From NCBI GenBank assembly GCA_945897795.1, contig CAMDFT010000010.1:1-59459 (forward strand): a DNA stretch of 59,459 nucleotides. Reading direction: 5' to 3'. The translations under genes were made by a program, and so were the position numbers. Below, one piece after another: positions 26,180 through 34,885 of the stretch. Source of the DNA: Limnohabitans sp. Rim8 (GTDB lineage: Bacteria > Pseudomonadota > Gammaproteobacteria > Burkholderiales > Burkholderiaceae_C). A model generated the notes under the pieces. That model was not told where the DNA came from. It saw only the letters and a list, made by a program, of their open reading frames with translations, and ran no database searches. Numbering within the stretch: position 1 is the first letter of the stretch; every line of letters begins with the position of its first letter.

Positions 26180-27625
26180 TCAGTCGCAGTGCTGCTGGAT
26201 GTAGGCTCTGACCAAACTCACATCGGCTTTCATGACCTGCACGCGTTTGGGCAGGGCTTCGATGCCTTCAAACTGCGGTGGGCGCTCAGGCTGTCGACCC
26301 AAGGCTTCCACGATGGTGGCGGCGAACTTGATGGGCAAAGCGGTTTCGAGCACGATCATGGGCACTTGCGGGTTCAGATGCTCTTTGGCCACCTTCACGC
26401 CGTCGGCAGTGTGGGTGTCGATCATCATGCCGTAGGTGGCAAAGACCTGTTGAATGGTTTTCAGGCGGTCGGCATGCGTGCTGCGGCCGCTGTCAAAACC
26501 GTAGGTGGTGGCAGCTTGGGCAAAGCGTGGATCACCTGACACATCGAAGAAACCATGGCGGCTCAGGCCTTCGCCAAAGATGGTTTTGGTTTTGGCAGCA
26601 TCGCGCTCTAACAGGTCAAAAACAAAGCGCTCAAAGTTGCTGGCTTTGGAGATGTCCATGGAGGGGCTGGAGGTCTCGTGCGTGTCGGCCGTGCCGCGCA
26701 CACGGTAAACGCCGGTGCGGAAAAACTCGTCGAGCACATCATTTTCGTTGGTGGCCACGACCAAACGGTCAATCGGCAAGCCCATCATGCGCGCCACATG
26801 GCCTGCGCAGACATTGCCAAAGTTGCCGCTCGGCACGGTGAAGCTGACCTTCTGGTCATTGCTGTTGGTGGCCTGGAAGTAACCAGCAAAGTAATACACC
26901 ACCTGGGCCAGCAAACGCGCCCAGTTGATGGAGTTCACCGTGCCGATTTTGTATTTACGCTTGAACTCCAGATCGTTGGAGACCGCCTTGACGATGTCCT
27001 GGCAGTCGTCGAACACGCCTTCGATGGCGATGTTGTGGATGTTGTCGTCGAGCAGGCTGAACATCTGCGCTTGTTGAAACGGACTCATGCGGCCGTTCGG
27101 GCTGGTCATGAAGACGCGCACGCCTTTTTTGCCGCGCATGGCGTATTCGGCTGCACTGCCTGTGTCCCCCGAAGTGGCTCCAAAAATGTTCAGCGTTTCG
27201 CCGCGCCGCACCAGCTCGTATTCAAACAAGTTGCCCAGCAGCTGCATGGCCATGTCCTTGAAGGCCAATGTGGGGCCATTGGACAAGGCCTCCAGAAACA
27301 TCTCGGGCTGTGCTTGGCCCGCTGCCTGCAAAGGCTTGAGCGGCACAATTTCTTTCGTACCGAACACTTCAGGCGTGTAAGTCTTGAGGCACAGGGCCTG
27401 CAGGTCGCTCGGAGGAATGTCGTCGATGTAGAGGGACAACACCTCAAAGGCCAAAGCCGCATAGCCTTGGCTTTGCCAGACTTGGCGCAAACGCGTCAAC
27501 GCCGCAGCGTCGAGTTGCGGATAACTTTCAGGCAAGTAAAGGCCGCCGTCTGGCGCCAAGCCCTCGAGCAAGATGTCACAAAATTGTGGTCGGTCGGCGT
27601 GACCGCGTGTCGACAGGTAACGCAT
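26180..27625 (-). CDS. thrC: Threonine synthase
   Basis: ThrC is a PLP enzyme that converts O-phosphohomoserine to threonine. The 481-residue protein begins MRYLSTRGHADRPQF and carries the PLP lysine Lys123 in GPTLAFKDMAMQ, then ATSGDTGSAAEYA and TVPSGNFGNVCAGH. Length fits the longer threonine synthase class of proteobacteria and fungi. Its ATG overlaps the hom stop by one base (TGATG), so the two pathway steps are translated together. Confidence 0.97.
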   Translation of the reverse strand: MRYLSTRGHADRPQFCDILLEGLAPDGGLYLPESYPQLDAAALTRLRQVWQSQGYAALAFEVLSLYIDDIPPSDLQALCLKTYTPEVFGTKEIVPLKPLQAAGQAQPEMFLEALSNGPTLAFKDMAMQLLGNLFEYELVRRGETLNIFGATSGDTGSAAEYAMRGKKGVRVFMTSPNGRMSPFQQAQMFSLLDDNIHNIAIEGVFDDCQDIVKAVSNDLEFKRKYKIGTVNSINWARLLAQVVYYFAGYFQATNSNDQKVSFTVPSGNFGNVCAGHVARMMGLPIDRLVVATNENDVLDEFFRTGVYRVRGTADTHETSSPSMDISKASNFERFVFDLLERDAAKTKTIFGEGLSRHGFFDVSGDPRFAQAATTYGFDSGRSTHADRLKTIQQVFATYGMMIDTHTADGVKVAKEHLNPQVPMIVLETALPIKFAATIVEALGRQPERPPQFEGIEALPKRVQVMKADVSLVRAYIQQHCD

Positions 27626-28947
27626 CAGTTCAACTCTTCCTTGCGGATGCGCACAATCGGAGCCATCACGGTGGGCAAGGCTTGCATCTGGGCCAACACC
27701 TCATTCAGGGTGCCCTCCCGGGTGTCGTGGGTCAGGATGATCACATCGGTCTGGTTTTCACCCGCTTGGCTGACCTGATCGGCCTCGCGCTGCAACACCG
27801 CGTCGATGCTGATGTCGGCCTGGGCCAGCAAACCGGTCAATTTGGCCAGCACCCCGGCTTGATCGGCCACGCGCAAACGCAGGTAATAACTGGTCACCAC
27901 CTCAGACATGGGCAACACGGTCAAGTTGCTCATGGACCCGGGCTGAAAGGCAAGGTGTGGCACGCGGTTCAGGGGGTCAGCCGTGTGCAAACGGGTGATG
28001 TCGACCAGGTCGGCAATCACCGCGCTGGCGGTGGGCTCTGAGCCTGCGCCTTTGCCGTAATACAAAGTGGTGCCCACGGCATCGCCTTGCACCATCACCG
28101 CGTTCATGGCGCCTTCAACGTTGGCAATCAGGCGCTGGGTCGGCACCAGGCTGGGGTGCACGCGCAACTCGATGCCTTGCGCCGTGCGCTTGGTGATGCC
28201 CAAAAGCTTGATGCGGTAGCCCAGTTGCTCGGCGTACTTGATGTCGGCCGCGCCCAGCTTCGTGATGCCCTCGATATAGGCCTTGTCAAACTGCACCGGA
28301 ATACCAAAAGCAATCGCGCTCATCAGGGTCACTTTGTGCGCTGCGTCCACGCCTTCGATGTCAAAGGTCGGGTCGGCTTCGGCGTAACCCAGTCGCTGGG
28401 CTTCCTTGAGCACATCGCCAAAGTCCAGGCCCTTGTCGCGCATCTCTGACAAGATGAAGTTGGTGGTACCGTTGATGATGCCCGCCACCCATTGGATGCT
28501 GTTGGCCGTGAGGCCCTCGCGCAGTGACTTGATGATCGGAATCCCGCCTGCCACGGCAGCTTCAAAAGCCACCATCACGCCTTTAGCCTGCGCTGCGGCA
28601 AAGATCTCAGTGCCATGAACAGCCAGCAAGGCCTTGTTGGCCGTGACCACATGCTTGCCTGCAGCAATGGCTTCCGTCACCAGCGCTTTGGCAATGCCGT
28701 AACCACCAATCAGTTCAATGACGATGTCGATTTCGGGGTTGGCAATCACAGCTCGGGCATCGGCCACCACTTCAACGCCCTCGCCCACCAGGGCCTTGGC
28801 TCGCGCCACATCCAGATCGGCCACCATGGTGATTTCTATGCCTCGGCCTGCACGGCGCTGGATTTCTTCCTGGTTGCGCCTGAGCACATTGAAAGTGCCG
28901 CTGCCCACAGTGCCCATGCCCAAAAGGCCCACTTTGATCGGTTTCAT
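27625..28947 (-). CDS. hom: Homoserine dehydrogenase
   Basis: The enzyme reduces aspartate semialdehyde to homoserine with NAD(P)H, at the branch to threonine and methionine. The 440-residue protein starts MKPIKVGLLGMGTVGSG with the dinucleotide fold. It contains the substrate domain (AAVAGGIPIIKSLREGL, GIINGTTNFIL, EADPTFDIEG) and ends with an ACT domain (YYLRLRVADQAGVLAKLTG), the usual site of threonine feedback. I start at 28947 rather than 28989 because the upstream extension (KSFGRKAVKKIK) is not family sequence. It is monofunctional, with no aspartokinase part. Confidence 0.96.
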   Translation of the reverse strand: MKPIKVGLLGMGTVGSGTFNVLRRNQEEIQRRAGRGIEITMVADLDVARAKALVGEGVEVVADARAVIANPEIDIVIELIGGYGIAKALVTEAIAAGKHVVTANKALLAVHGTEIFAAAQAKGVMVAFEAAVAGGIPIIKSLREGLTANSIQWVAGIINGTTNFILSEMRDKGLDFGDVLKEAQRLGYAEADPTFDIEGVDAAHKVTLMSAIAFGIPVQFDKAYIEGITKLGAADIKYAEQLGYRIKLLGITKRTAQGIELRVHPSLVPTQRLIANVEGAMNAVMVQGDAVGTTLYYGKGAGSEPTASAVIADLVDITRLHTADPLNRVPHLAFQPGSMSNLTVLPMSEVVTSYYLRLRVADQAGVLAKLTGLLAQADISIDAVLQREADQVSQAGENQTDVIILTHDTREGTLNEVLAQMQALPTVMAPIVRIRKEELN

Positions 28948-28998
28948 TTTTATCTTCTTTACTGCTTTGCGCCCAAAAGACTTGGGCAAGGATTGAAT

Positions 28999-30240
28999 TC
29001 AGTGCGCCAATGCCTCGGTGCCAAAACGTTGGCGTGCGCCCTCTAGAAAACGAGCGACGCGGGCAATGGCCTCGCGCAAGTCGTCTTCATGGGGCAAAAA
29101 CACGATCCGAAAATGGTCGGCATCGGGCCAGTTAAAACCTGTGCCCTGAACCAGCATGACTTTCGTTTCTTCGAGAAGCTGCAAAAAGAAATCCTGATCA
29201 TCTTGCACCGGATAGATCTTCGGATCGAGTTTGGGAAACATGTACAAAGCCGCACGGGGCTTGACGCAGCTGACACCCGGGATCGCCGTGATCAGTTGGT
29301 GCGCCAAATCGCGCTGCTTACGCAACCTTCCGCCCTCGCCCACCAATTCATTGATGCTTTGGTGACCACCCAAAGCAGTCTGAATGGCCCACTGGCCCGG
29401 CACGTTGGCGCACAAACGCATGTTGGACAGCATGTTCAGGCCCTCGATGTAATCGCGGGCTCTTTTTTTGTCGCCCGAAATCACCATCCAGCCCGCACGG
29501 TAACCGCAAGAGCGGTAACTTTTAGACAAGGAGTTGAAGGTCAAGGTCACCACGTCTTGTGACAGACTGCCCATGGGCGTGTGCTTGACGCCATCGTACA
29601 AAACTTTGTCGTACACCTCGTCTGCAAAAATTACCAGGCCATGCTCGCGGGCAATGGCCACGATGGCCTTGAGCAGCTCATCGGAGTACAAGGCGCCCGT
29701 GGGGTTGTTGGGGTTGATGACCACAATACCTTTGGTGCGCGGCGTGACCTTGGCTCGAATGTCGGCCAAATCGGGCATCCAGCCATTGGCTTCATCGCAG
29801 CGGTAATGCACAGGCGTGCCCCCCGACAAACTGGCCGCCGCCGTCCACAAAGGGTAATCGGGCGAAGGCAAGAGCAACTCGTCGCCATCGTCCAGCAATC
29901 CATTGGTGGCCATCACGATCAACTCGCTGGCCCCGTTGCCCAGATAAATATCGTCCAGCGTCACGCCCAAGATGCCTTGCTTTTGGGTCTCGTGCATCAC
30001 GGCCTTGCGAGCCGCAAAAATGCCTTTGCTGTCCGAATAACCCGCCGAATTGGGCAGGTTGCGGATCATGTCCTGCTGGATCTCCTCGGGTGCATCAAAA
30101 CCAAAAACCGCCAGGTTGCCAATGTTCAGCTTAATGATCTTGTGGCCGTCTTCTTCCATCTGACGCGCTCGGTCCATGATGGGGCCGCGAATGTCATAAC
30201 AAACGTTGGCGAGCTTGGCAGATTTCTGAATGGGCTTCAA
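28999..30240 (-). CDS. alaA: Alanine transaminase AlaA-type aminotransferase, TTG start
   Basis: A class I PLP aminotransferase closely similar, from memory, to E. coli AlaA (YfbQ), which makes alanine from pyruvate and glutamate. Landmarks: KLANVCYDIRGP, KLNIGN, PNSAGYSDSKG, NPNNPTGALYS, the PLP lysine Lys240 in FNSLSKSYRS, and CANVPGQWAIQTALGG. The upstream ATG at 30291 adds 17 unrelated residues. The TTG at 30240 gives KPIQKSAKL, matching the AlaA start, and has GGAGG four bases upstream, so I choose it (413 residues). The hom gene follows 51 bases later. Homology to AlaA is strong, but substrate range is inferred. Confidence 0.92.
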   Translation of the reverse strand: MKPIQKSAKLANVCYDIRGPIMDRARQMEEDGHKIIKLNIGNLAVFGFDAPEEIQQDMIRNLPNSAGYSDSKGIFAARKAVMHETQKQGILGVTLDDIYLGNGASELIVMATNGLLDDGDELLLPSPDYPLWTAAASLSGGTPVHYRCDEANGWMPDLADIRAKVTPRTKGIVVINPNNPTGALYSDELLKAIVAIAREHGLVIFADEVYDKVLYDGVKHTPMGSLSQDVVTLTFNSLSKSYRSCGYRAGWMVISGDKKRARDYIEGLNMLSNMRLCANVPGQWAIQTALGGHQSINELVGEGGRLRKQRDLAHQLITAIPGVSCVKPRAALYMFPKLDPKIYPVQDDQDFFLQLLEETKVMLVQGTGFNWPDADHFRIVFLPHEDDLREAIARVARFLEGARQRFGTEALAH

Positions 30241-30244
30241 AGTG

Positions 30245-30249
30245 CCTCC
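30245..30249 (-). promoter_or_regulatory. Ribosome binding site supporting the alaA TTG start
   Basis: GGAGG on the minus strand, four bases before the TTG at 30240. It lies inside the frame if translation started at the ATG at 30291. Confidence 0.7.
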
Positions 30250-30362
30250 AAAGGCAGTGTGGATGAGGGAAAACCTATAATTTGACCACATTTCTTTGGC
30301 CTCTCCGGCGCAGTTTTCAGAGCTTGGCCTTTAATTGCGCTTCCCCTCACTTTTCCCACCCC

Positions 30363-30740
30363 ATGAAACTCCAGCCCGACAAATCCAACGCCCCCACCAT
30401 CAACGCTTATGACAGGGCCTGGATCGAAGTCAATGGCGTGCGGCATACTCAGTCCTTGGCCGTGAGCAGCCTGCCCGATCTGCCACCTGCAGCCTGGGCG
30501 ACGGGCCATTTCGAGGCACTTGGCGCGAGCGACTTCAGCCCATGGGCCCAAAGCGGTGCCGAGCTCGTCTTGTTCGGCAGTGGACAAAAACTGCGTTTTG
30601 CCAAGCCGCAATGGCTACAGGACTTGATCATGCGCGGCATCGGGGTAGAAACCATGGACACTGCTGCGGCATGTCGCACCTACAACATCCTGGCCAGTGA
30701 AGGAAGAAAGGTGGTCGCCTTGCTTTTGATCGAGTTCTAA
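30363..30740 (+). CDS. Mth938-like domain protein (DUF498/NDUFAF3 type)
   Basis: The 125-residue protein is of the Mth938/DUF498 type: INAYDRAWIEVNGVRH, a variable middle, VLFGSGQKLRF, then GIGVETMDTAAACRTYNILASEGRKVVALLL. Members include the mitochondrial complex I assembly factor NDUFAF3; bacterial function is not settled. The ATG at 30363 gives the family start; an in-frame start at 30282 lies in the promoter region. A TATAAT hexamer at 30276-30281 could be its -10, but no -35 is clear. It is divergent from alaA. Confidence 0.88.
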   Translation: MKLQPDKSNAPTINAYDRAWIEVNGVRHTQSLAVSSLPDLPPAAWATGHFEALGASDFSPWAQSGAELVLFGSGQKLRFAKPQWLQDLIMRGIGVETMDTAAACRTYNILASEGRKVVALLLIEF

Positions 30741-30898
30741 AGCATGCATTCTTTCGCTGTTTTTTTCACTGCTCATGCGTACGAATGTCAGCGGCTGTTC
30801 AGGGTAAAATAGCAGGTTGCCGAGGCCCAAGGCCTTCAGCGAAATTGACACCAGTCAATGGCGGCACCCGCTCAACCAGTCTAGCGAGATAAAGTTCA

Positions 30899-31384
30899 AT
30901 GGCGATCGTTCTCAACAAACCCCTCCCCGAATTTGAAGCCAATGCCACCAGCGGTCTGAAAGTTTCAAACATCTCCCACGTTGGTCAAACCGTTGTTTTG
31001 TTTTTTTACCCCAAAGACAACACCCCTGGCTGCACCACCGAAGCCATGCAGTTTCGCGATAAATACAAAGATTTCGTGAAAGTCGGCGCCTTGGTCCTTG
31101 GCGTGTCCCGCGACAACATGAAATCGCACGACGATTTCAAAGCCAAGCTGGAACTGCCCTTCGAGTTGATCGCCGACACCGAGGAAAAGATGTGCCACAT
31201 GTTTGGTGTGGTGAAAAACAAGATCATGTACGGCAAAAAGGTCAAAGGCATTGAGCGCAGCACTTTCTTGATCGGAACCGACGGCACCCTCAAGCAAGAG
31301 TGGCGCGGCCTGAAAGTACCCGGCCATGTCGAAGAAGTTCTGCAGGCCGTCAAGGACCTGAAAAAAGCCTCAGCTGTGGTTTGA
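30899..31384 (+). CDS. bcp: Thioredoxin-dependent peroxiredoxin, Bcp/PrxQ family
   Basis: Bcp reduces hydrogen and organic peroxides. The 161-residue protein has the thioredoxin-like fold with the peroxidatic Cys45 in YPKDNTPGCTTEA. The resolving cysteine found five residues later in many PrxQ proteins is absent (Met50). The only other cysteine is Cys99 (EKMCHMFGV), a position also present in E. coli Bcp. The mechanism may therefore be one-cysteine or use Cys99. The gene stands alone, ahead of phoH, with a strong terminator 85 bases after its stop. Confidence 0.93.
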   Translation: MAIVLNKPLPEFEANATSGLKVSNISHVGQTVVLFFYPKDNTPGCTTEAMQFRDKYKDFVKVGALVLGVSRDNMKSHDDFKAKLELPFELIADTEEKMCHMFGVVKNKIMYGKKVKGIERSTFLIGTDGTLKQEWRGLKVPGHVEEVLQAVKDLKKASAVV

Positions 31385-31468
31385 TGTCGCCAGCCTGTGT
31401 TGTCACAGGGCTCGTGCATAATGATTTTCATGACGCTGAAACGCAGTCCCTCTACATCCCATACTTCA

Positions 31469-31496
31469 AGCCGCCCGGGTTTCCGGGCGGCTTTTT
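31469..31496 (+). terminator. Intrinsic terminator between bcp and phoH
   Basis: AGCCGCCCGG and CCGGGCGGCT form a perfect ten-base stem with a GTTT loop and a T tract. It is 44 bases before the phoH ATG, so phoH has either a very short promoter region or read-through control. Confidence 0.92.
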
Positions 31497-31539
31497 GTTT
31501 TTGGTGTTCGAATCTTCAATCATCTAAAGGCCTTCGTTC

Positions 31540-33264
31540 ATGCCATTGCCACCCGCTCCCACCCACCGCGCCAGCCGCTTGACCCACACAGCCTTTGAAA
31601 GCAGCGAGACGCCAACCGATGCACCCGCCATGGTGCAAGTTGAAACGAAACGGAGCTTGGCCAGCGAGACACCCGAAGCCAGCTCGGTCAAACGTCCCTC
31701 AAAGCCACGTAAGAGCGAAGCCAGTCCACTGACACCCAAGACCCCAGAGGCCGCGCTGGCCACGTCAAAAATCGCATACGCAGGCATGCCACAAGCTGAG
31801 CCCCTTCCCGCTTTGGCCGCACCAGCCAATCGGGTGAACAAATCCGCTAAAGGCCGAACCAAGCGTCGCAACGGCCCGAGCAAACTCTTTGTTCTCGACA
31901 CCAATGTGCTGATGCACGACCCGATGAGCCTGTTCCGCTTTGAGGAGCACGATGTCTTTTTGCCCATGATCGTGCTGGAAGAGCTCGATAGCAACAAGAA
32001 AGGCATGACCGAGGTCGCCCGCAATGCACGCCAGGCCAGCCGCTCGCTCGACGCTTTGGCCTCTGGACAAGGGCAAGACCTGAGCCAAGGTTCACCCTTG
32101 AGTGTCACGGGCCACTCGGATGCCACAGGTCAGTTGTTTTTCCAGACCCAGACGCTCGACCTGAGCCTGCCCCTGGCACTGCCGCAGGGCAAAGCCGACA
32201 ACCAGATCTTGGGCGTGGTCAAGGCGCTGGGCCAACTGCATGCGCCTCGTGAAGTGGTGCTGGTGTCCAAGGACATCAACATGCGCGTCAAAGCCCGCGC
32301 TCTGGGACTGCAAGCCGAGGACTACCAAAATGACAAGACCCTGGAAGACGGCGACCTGCTGTACCCAGGCTCAATGGCTTTGCCGCCTGACTTTTGGCTC
32401 AAAAATGGCAAAACGGTGGAAAGCTGGCAGCAAGGCACCCACACCTTCTACCGCATCAGCGGTCCCATTGTGCCCAGCCTGTTCATGAACCAGTTTGTGT
32501 ATTTCGAGGCGCCCGGGGAACCTAGCTTGTATGCCAGAGTGACTGAAATTCGTGGAAAAACAGCGGTGCTGCGGACCCTGAAGGACTTTAACCACCAAAA
32601 GAATGCGATTTGGGGCGTCACCACACGCAACCGGGAACAGAACTTCGCGATGAACCTGCTGACCGATCCGGACATCGACTTTGTGACGCTGGCCGGCACC
32701 GCTGGCACGGGTAAAACCCTGATGGCTCTGGCCGCAGGCCTCACTCAGGTGCTGGATGATCGCCGCTACACCGAGATCATCATGACCCGCGCTACGGTGA
32801 GCGTAGGTGAAGACATCGGCTTTTTGCCCGGAACCGAAGAAGAAAAAATGGGCCCCTGGATGGGCGCACTGGACGACAATTTGGAATTTTTGGCCAAGGG
32901 CGAGGGCGGCAACGCCGGTGAATGGGGGCGCGCAGCGACCAACGAGCTGATCAAGAGCCGCATCAAGATCAAGAGCATGAATTTCATGCGCGGTCGCACC
33001 TTCATGAACAAGTACGTGATCATCGACGAAGCGCAAAACCTGACGCCCAAGCAGATGAAAACCCTGATCACCCGCGCAGGTCCGGGCACCAAGATCATCT
33101 GCATGGGCAACCTCGCCCAGATCGACACCCCCTACCTGACCGAAGGCTCGTCGGGACTGACCTACGCCGTAGACCGTTTCAAAGGTTGGGCGCATGGTGG
33201 CCACATCACCTTGGCCCGCGGTGAGCGATCCAGACTGGCTGACTTTGCCAGCGAAGCCCTTTGA
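31540..33264 (+). CDS. PhoH family protein with N-terminal PIN domain (YlaK/PhoH2 type)
   Basis: The 574-residue protein combines three parts. Residues 1-112 are a low-complexity Pro/Ser/Ala/Lys-rich extension. Residues about 115-265 are a PIN-type nuclease domain (KLFVLDTNVLMHD with acidic Asp120, VLEELDSNKKG, VSKDINMRVKA). Residues about 350-574 are a PhoH ATPase with Walker A GTAGTGKT (386-393), FLPGTEEEKMGPW and VIIDEAQNLTPKQMK. PIN-PhoH proteins (PhoH2) are reported as RNA unwinding/cleaving enzymes. AAAGG lies upstream of the ATG. It is convergent with dnaB. The long N-terminus is unusual. Confidence 0.93.
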   Translation: MPLPPAPTHRASRLTHTAFESSETPTDAPAMVQVETKRSLASETPEASSVKRPSKPRKSEASPLTPKTPEAALATSKIAYAGMPQAEPLPALAAPANRVNKSAKGRTKRRNGPSKLFVLDTNVLMHDPMSLFRFEEHDVFLPMIVLEELDSNKKGMTEVARNARQASRSLDALASGQGQDLSQGSPLSVTGHSDATGQLFFQTQTLDLSLPLALPQGKADNQILGVVKALGQLHAPREVVLVSKDINMRVKARALGLQAEDYQNDKTLEDGDLLYPGSMALPPDFWLKNGKTVESWQQGTHTFYRISGPIVPSLFMNQFVYFEAPGEPSLYARVTEIRGKTAVLRTLKDFNHQKNAIWGVTTRNREQNFAMNLLTDPDIDFVTLAGTAGTGKTLMALAAGLTQVLDDRRYTEIIMTRATVSVGEDIGFLPGTEEEKMGPWMGALDDNLEFLAKGEGGNAGEWGRAATNELIKSRIKIKSMNFMRGRTFMNKYVIIDEAQNLTPKQMKTLITRAGPGTKIICMGNLAQIDTPYLTEGSSGLTYAVDRFKGWAHGGHITLARGERSRLADFASEAL

Positions 33265-33294
33265 CGCAACGGCTCTTGCATTGACCTGTGGGCC

Positions 33295-34713
33295 TCAGTA
33301 ATCGTCGCTGAGGCCTGAGGCCAAGCTCTCGAAACGGGTCAAATTCTTCAAAAAAGTCAGCTTAACGGTCCCTGTGGGGCCGTTTCGCTGTTTACCAATG
33401 ATGATTTCGGCCACCCCCGGCTCTTTCGAATCCTTGTTGTAGTAGTCATCGCGGTAAATGAACATGATGATGTCCGCATCCTGCTCAATGGCGCCGGACT
33501 CGCGCAAGTCGCTCATCATGGGGCGTTTGTCGGTGCGCTGCTCGACACTGCGGTTCAACTGTGACAAGGCAATCACCGGGCACTGCAGCTCTTTGGCCAG
33601 CATTTTCAGACCCCGCGAAATTTCGCCCAGTTCTGTCGCGCGGTTGTCACCGCCCGCGCCGCCCGAGCCACTCATCAGCTGCAAGTAGTCCACCACAATC
33701 AGTCCCAGCTTGCCGCACTGGCGCGCCAGACGTCGGGCATTGGCCCGTAATTCGGACGACGTCAGACCTGGTGTTTCGTCGATGTGCAAGGACACGGTGC
33801 GCAGTTTTTCAATGGCCTCGGTCAAGCGTGGCCACTCGTCATCGTTGAGTTTGCCTGTGCGCAAATGACCTTGATCGATGCGACCGATCGAGCCCACCAC
33901 ACGCACGGCCAACTGCGATGCGCCCATTTCCATCGAAAACACCGCCACTGGCAAGCCCTCGTTCAAGGCCACATGCTCGGCGATGTTGATCGCAAAAGCC
34001 GTTTTGCCCATAGAAGGTCGTGCCGCCAGCACCACCATGTCCCCAGGCTGCAAGCCCGAGGTCATGCGGTCCAGGTCGTAGAAACCTGTGGGCACCCCGG
34101 TGATGTCGTTGGGGTTGTTGGCCATCTCCTGCACGCGGTCGAGCAACTCCACCACCAGTGTGTCCATCGACTGGAAGCCCTGCTTCATGCGCGAACCTTC
34201 TTCACCGATGTTGAAGATCTTTTGCTCGGCCTCGTCCAGGATGCGGTCAATCGCCTTGCCTTGGGGGTTGAAGGCGTTGGTCGCGATCTCATCGCTGGCG
34301 GACACCAATTTGCGCAGGATCGAGCGCTCGCGCACGATCTCGGCATAGCGGCGGATATTGCTGGCGCTGGGCACGTACTGCGCCAGCGAATTCAGGTAGC
34401 CCAAGCCCCCCATTTCATCGGCCTTGCCCTGGTTTTGCAACTGCTCATTCACAGTGATGACATCGGCTGGTTTGGAAGCATTCACCAGCGCCCCAATGGC
34501 GGCATAAATCAGCTTGTGTTCGTGCCGGTAAAAGTCGTTGTCAACCAGCAAATCCCCCACACGGTCCCAGGCGCCGTTGTCCAGCAACAAGCCGCCCAGA
34601 ACACTGGACTCGGCTTCAATGGAATGCGGCGGCACGCGCAACTTGGCGACCTGGCTGTCGTTGGAAAGGTTGGCGGGAAAGGTATTCAAGGAAGGAACAA
34701 AAACGGCGGACAT
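33295..34713 (-). CDS. dnaB: Replicative DNA helicase DnaB
   Basis: DnaB is the hexameric 5'-3' helicase at the replication fork. The 472-residue protein has the N-terminal helical domain (about 20-125; PPHSIEAESSVLGGLL), a linker helix and the RecA-like domain. That domain contains the Walker A ARPSMGKTAFAINIAEH, VVDYLQLMSG (Walker B), and a C-terminal QRNGPTGTVKLTF with the arginine finger region. No intein. It follows the rpsF-priB-rpsR-rplI operon but is separated from it by a terminator. Its 172-bp upstream region holds two DnaA-box-like sequences. Confidence 0.98.
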   Translation of the reverse strand: MSAVFVPSLNTFPANLSNDSQVAKLRVPPHSIEAESSVLGGLLLDNGAWDRVGDLLVDNDFYRHEHKLIYAAIGALVNASKPADVITVNEQLQNQGKADEMGGLGYLNSLAQYVPSASNIRRYAEIVRERSILRKLVSASDEIATNAFNPQGKAIDRILDEAEQKIFNIGEEGSRMKQGFQSMDTLVVELLDRVQEMANNPNDITGVPTGFYDLDRMTSGLQPGDMVVLAARPSMGKTAFAINIAEHVALNEGLPVAVFSMEMGASQLAVRVVGSIGRIDQGHLRTGKLNDDEWPRLTEAIEKLRTVSLHIDETPGLTSSELRANARRLARQCGKLGLIVVDYLQLMSGSGGAGGDNRATELGEISRGLKMLAKELQCPVIALSQLNRSVEQRTDKRPMMSDLRESGAIEQDADIIMFIYRDDYYNKDSKEPGVAEIIIGKQRNGPTGTVKLTFLKNLTRFESLASGLSDDY

Positions 34714-34761
34714 CGATGTAGGGCCTCAAAAGACCATGGTAGTCGCAAAAAACCTGCAAGT

Positions 34762-34782
34762 CTGGGATAAGAGCGTGGATAA
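34762..34782 (-). promoter_or_regulatory. Two DnaA-box-like sequences upstream of dnaB
   Basis: TTATCCACG (34782-34774) matches the DnaA box TTATCCACA at eight of nine bases. TTATCCCAG (34770-34762) matches at six or seven. They are direct repeats 12 bases apart, 50-70 bases before the dnaB start. Confidence 0.45.
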
Positions 34783-34835
34783 GCTCTGTGCATCCAGTGA
34801 TATGCACTGTAAGTCAAATCGCGTGCATTTCAAAG

Positions 34836-34869
34836 AAAAAGCCGCCAAGCACAAGGCCAGGCGGCTTTT
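34836..34869 (-). terminator. Intrinsic terminator of the rpsF-priB-rpsR-rplI operon
   Basis: AAAAGCCGCC and GGCGGCTTTT are perfect ten-base arms with a 13-base loop, followed on the minus strand by a T tract, 17 bases past the rplI stop. Confidence 0.88.
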
Positions 34870-34885
34870 CAGAACGCAGCGAAAA

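Noticed and set aside
24848-26539. A 563-codon plus-strand frame opposite moeA, moaD and thrC
   Set aside because: It is antisense to three well-identified genes and has a His/Gln/Arg-rich shadow composition.
30253-30281. A full sigma-70 promoter for the Mth938-domain gene
   Set aside because: TATAAT is present at 30276-30281, but no acceptable -35 lies 16-18 bases upstream, so only the hexamer is noted in the gene entry.
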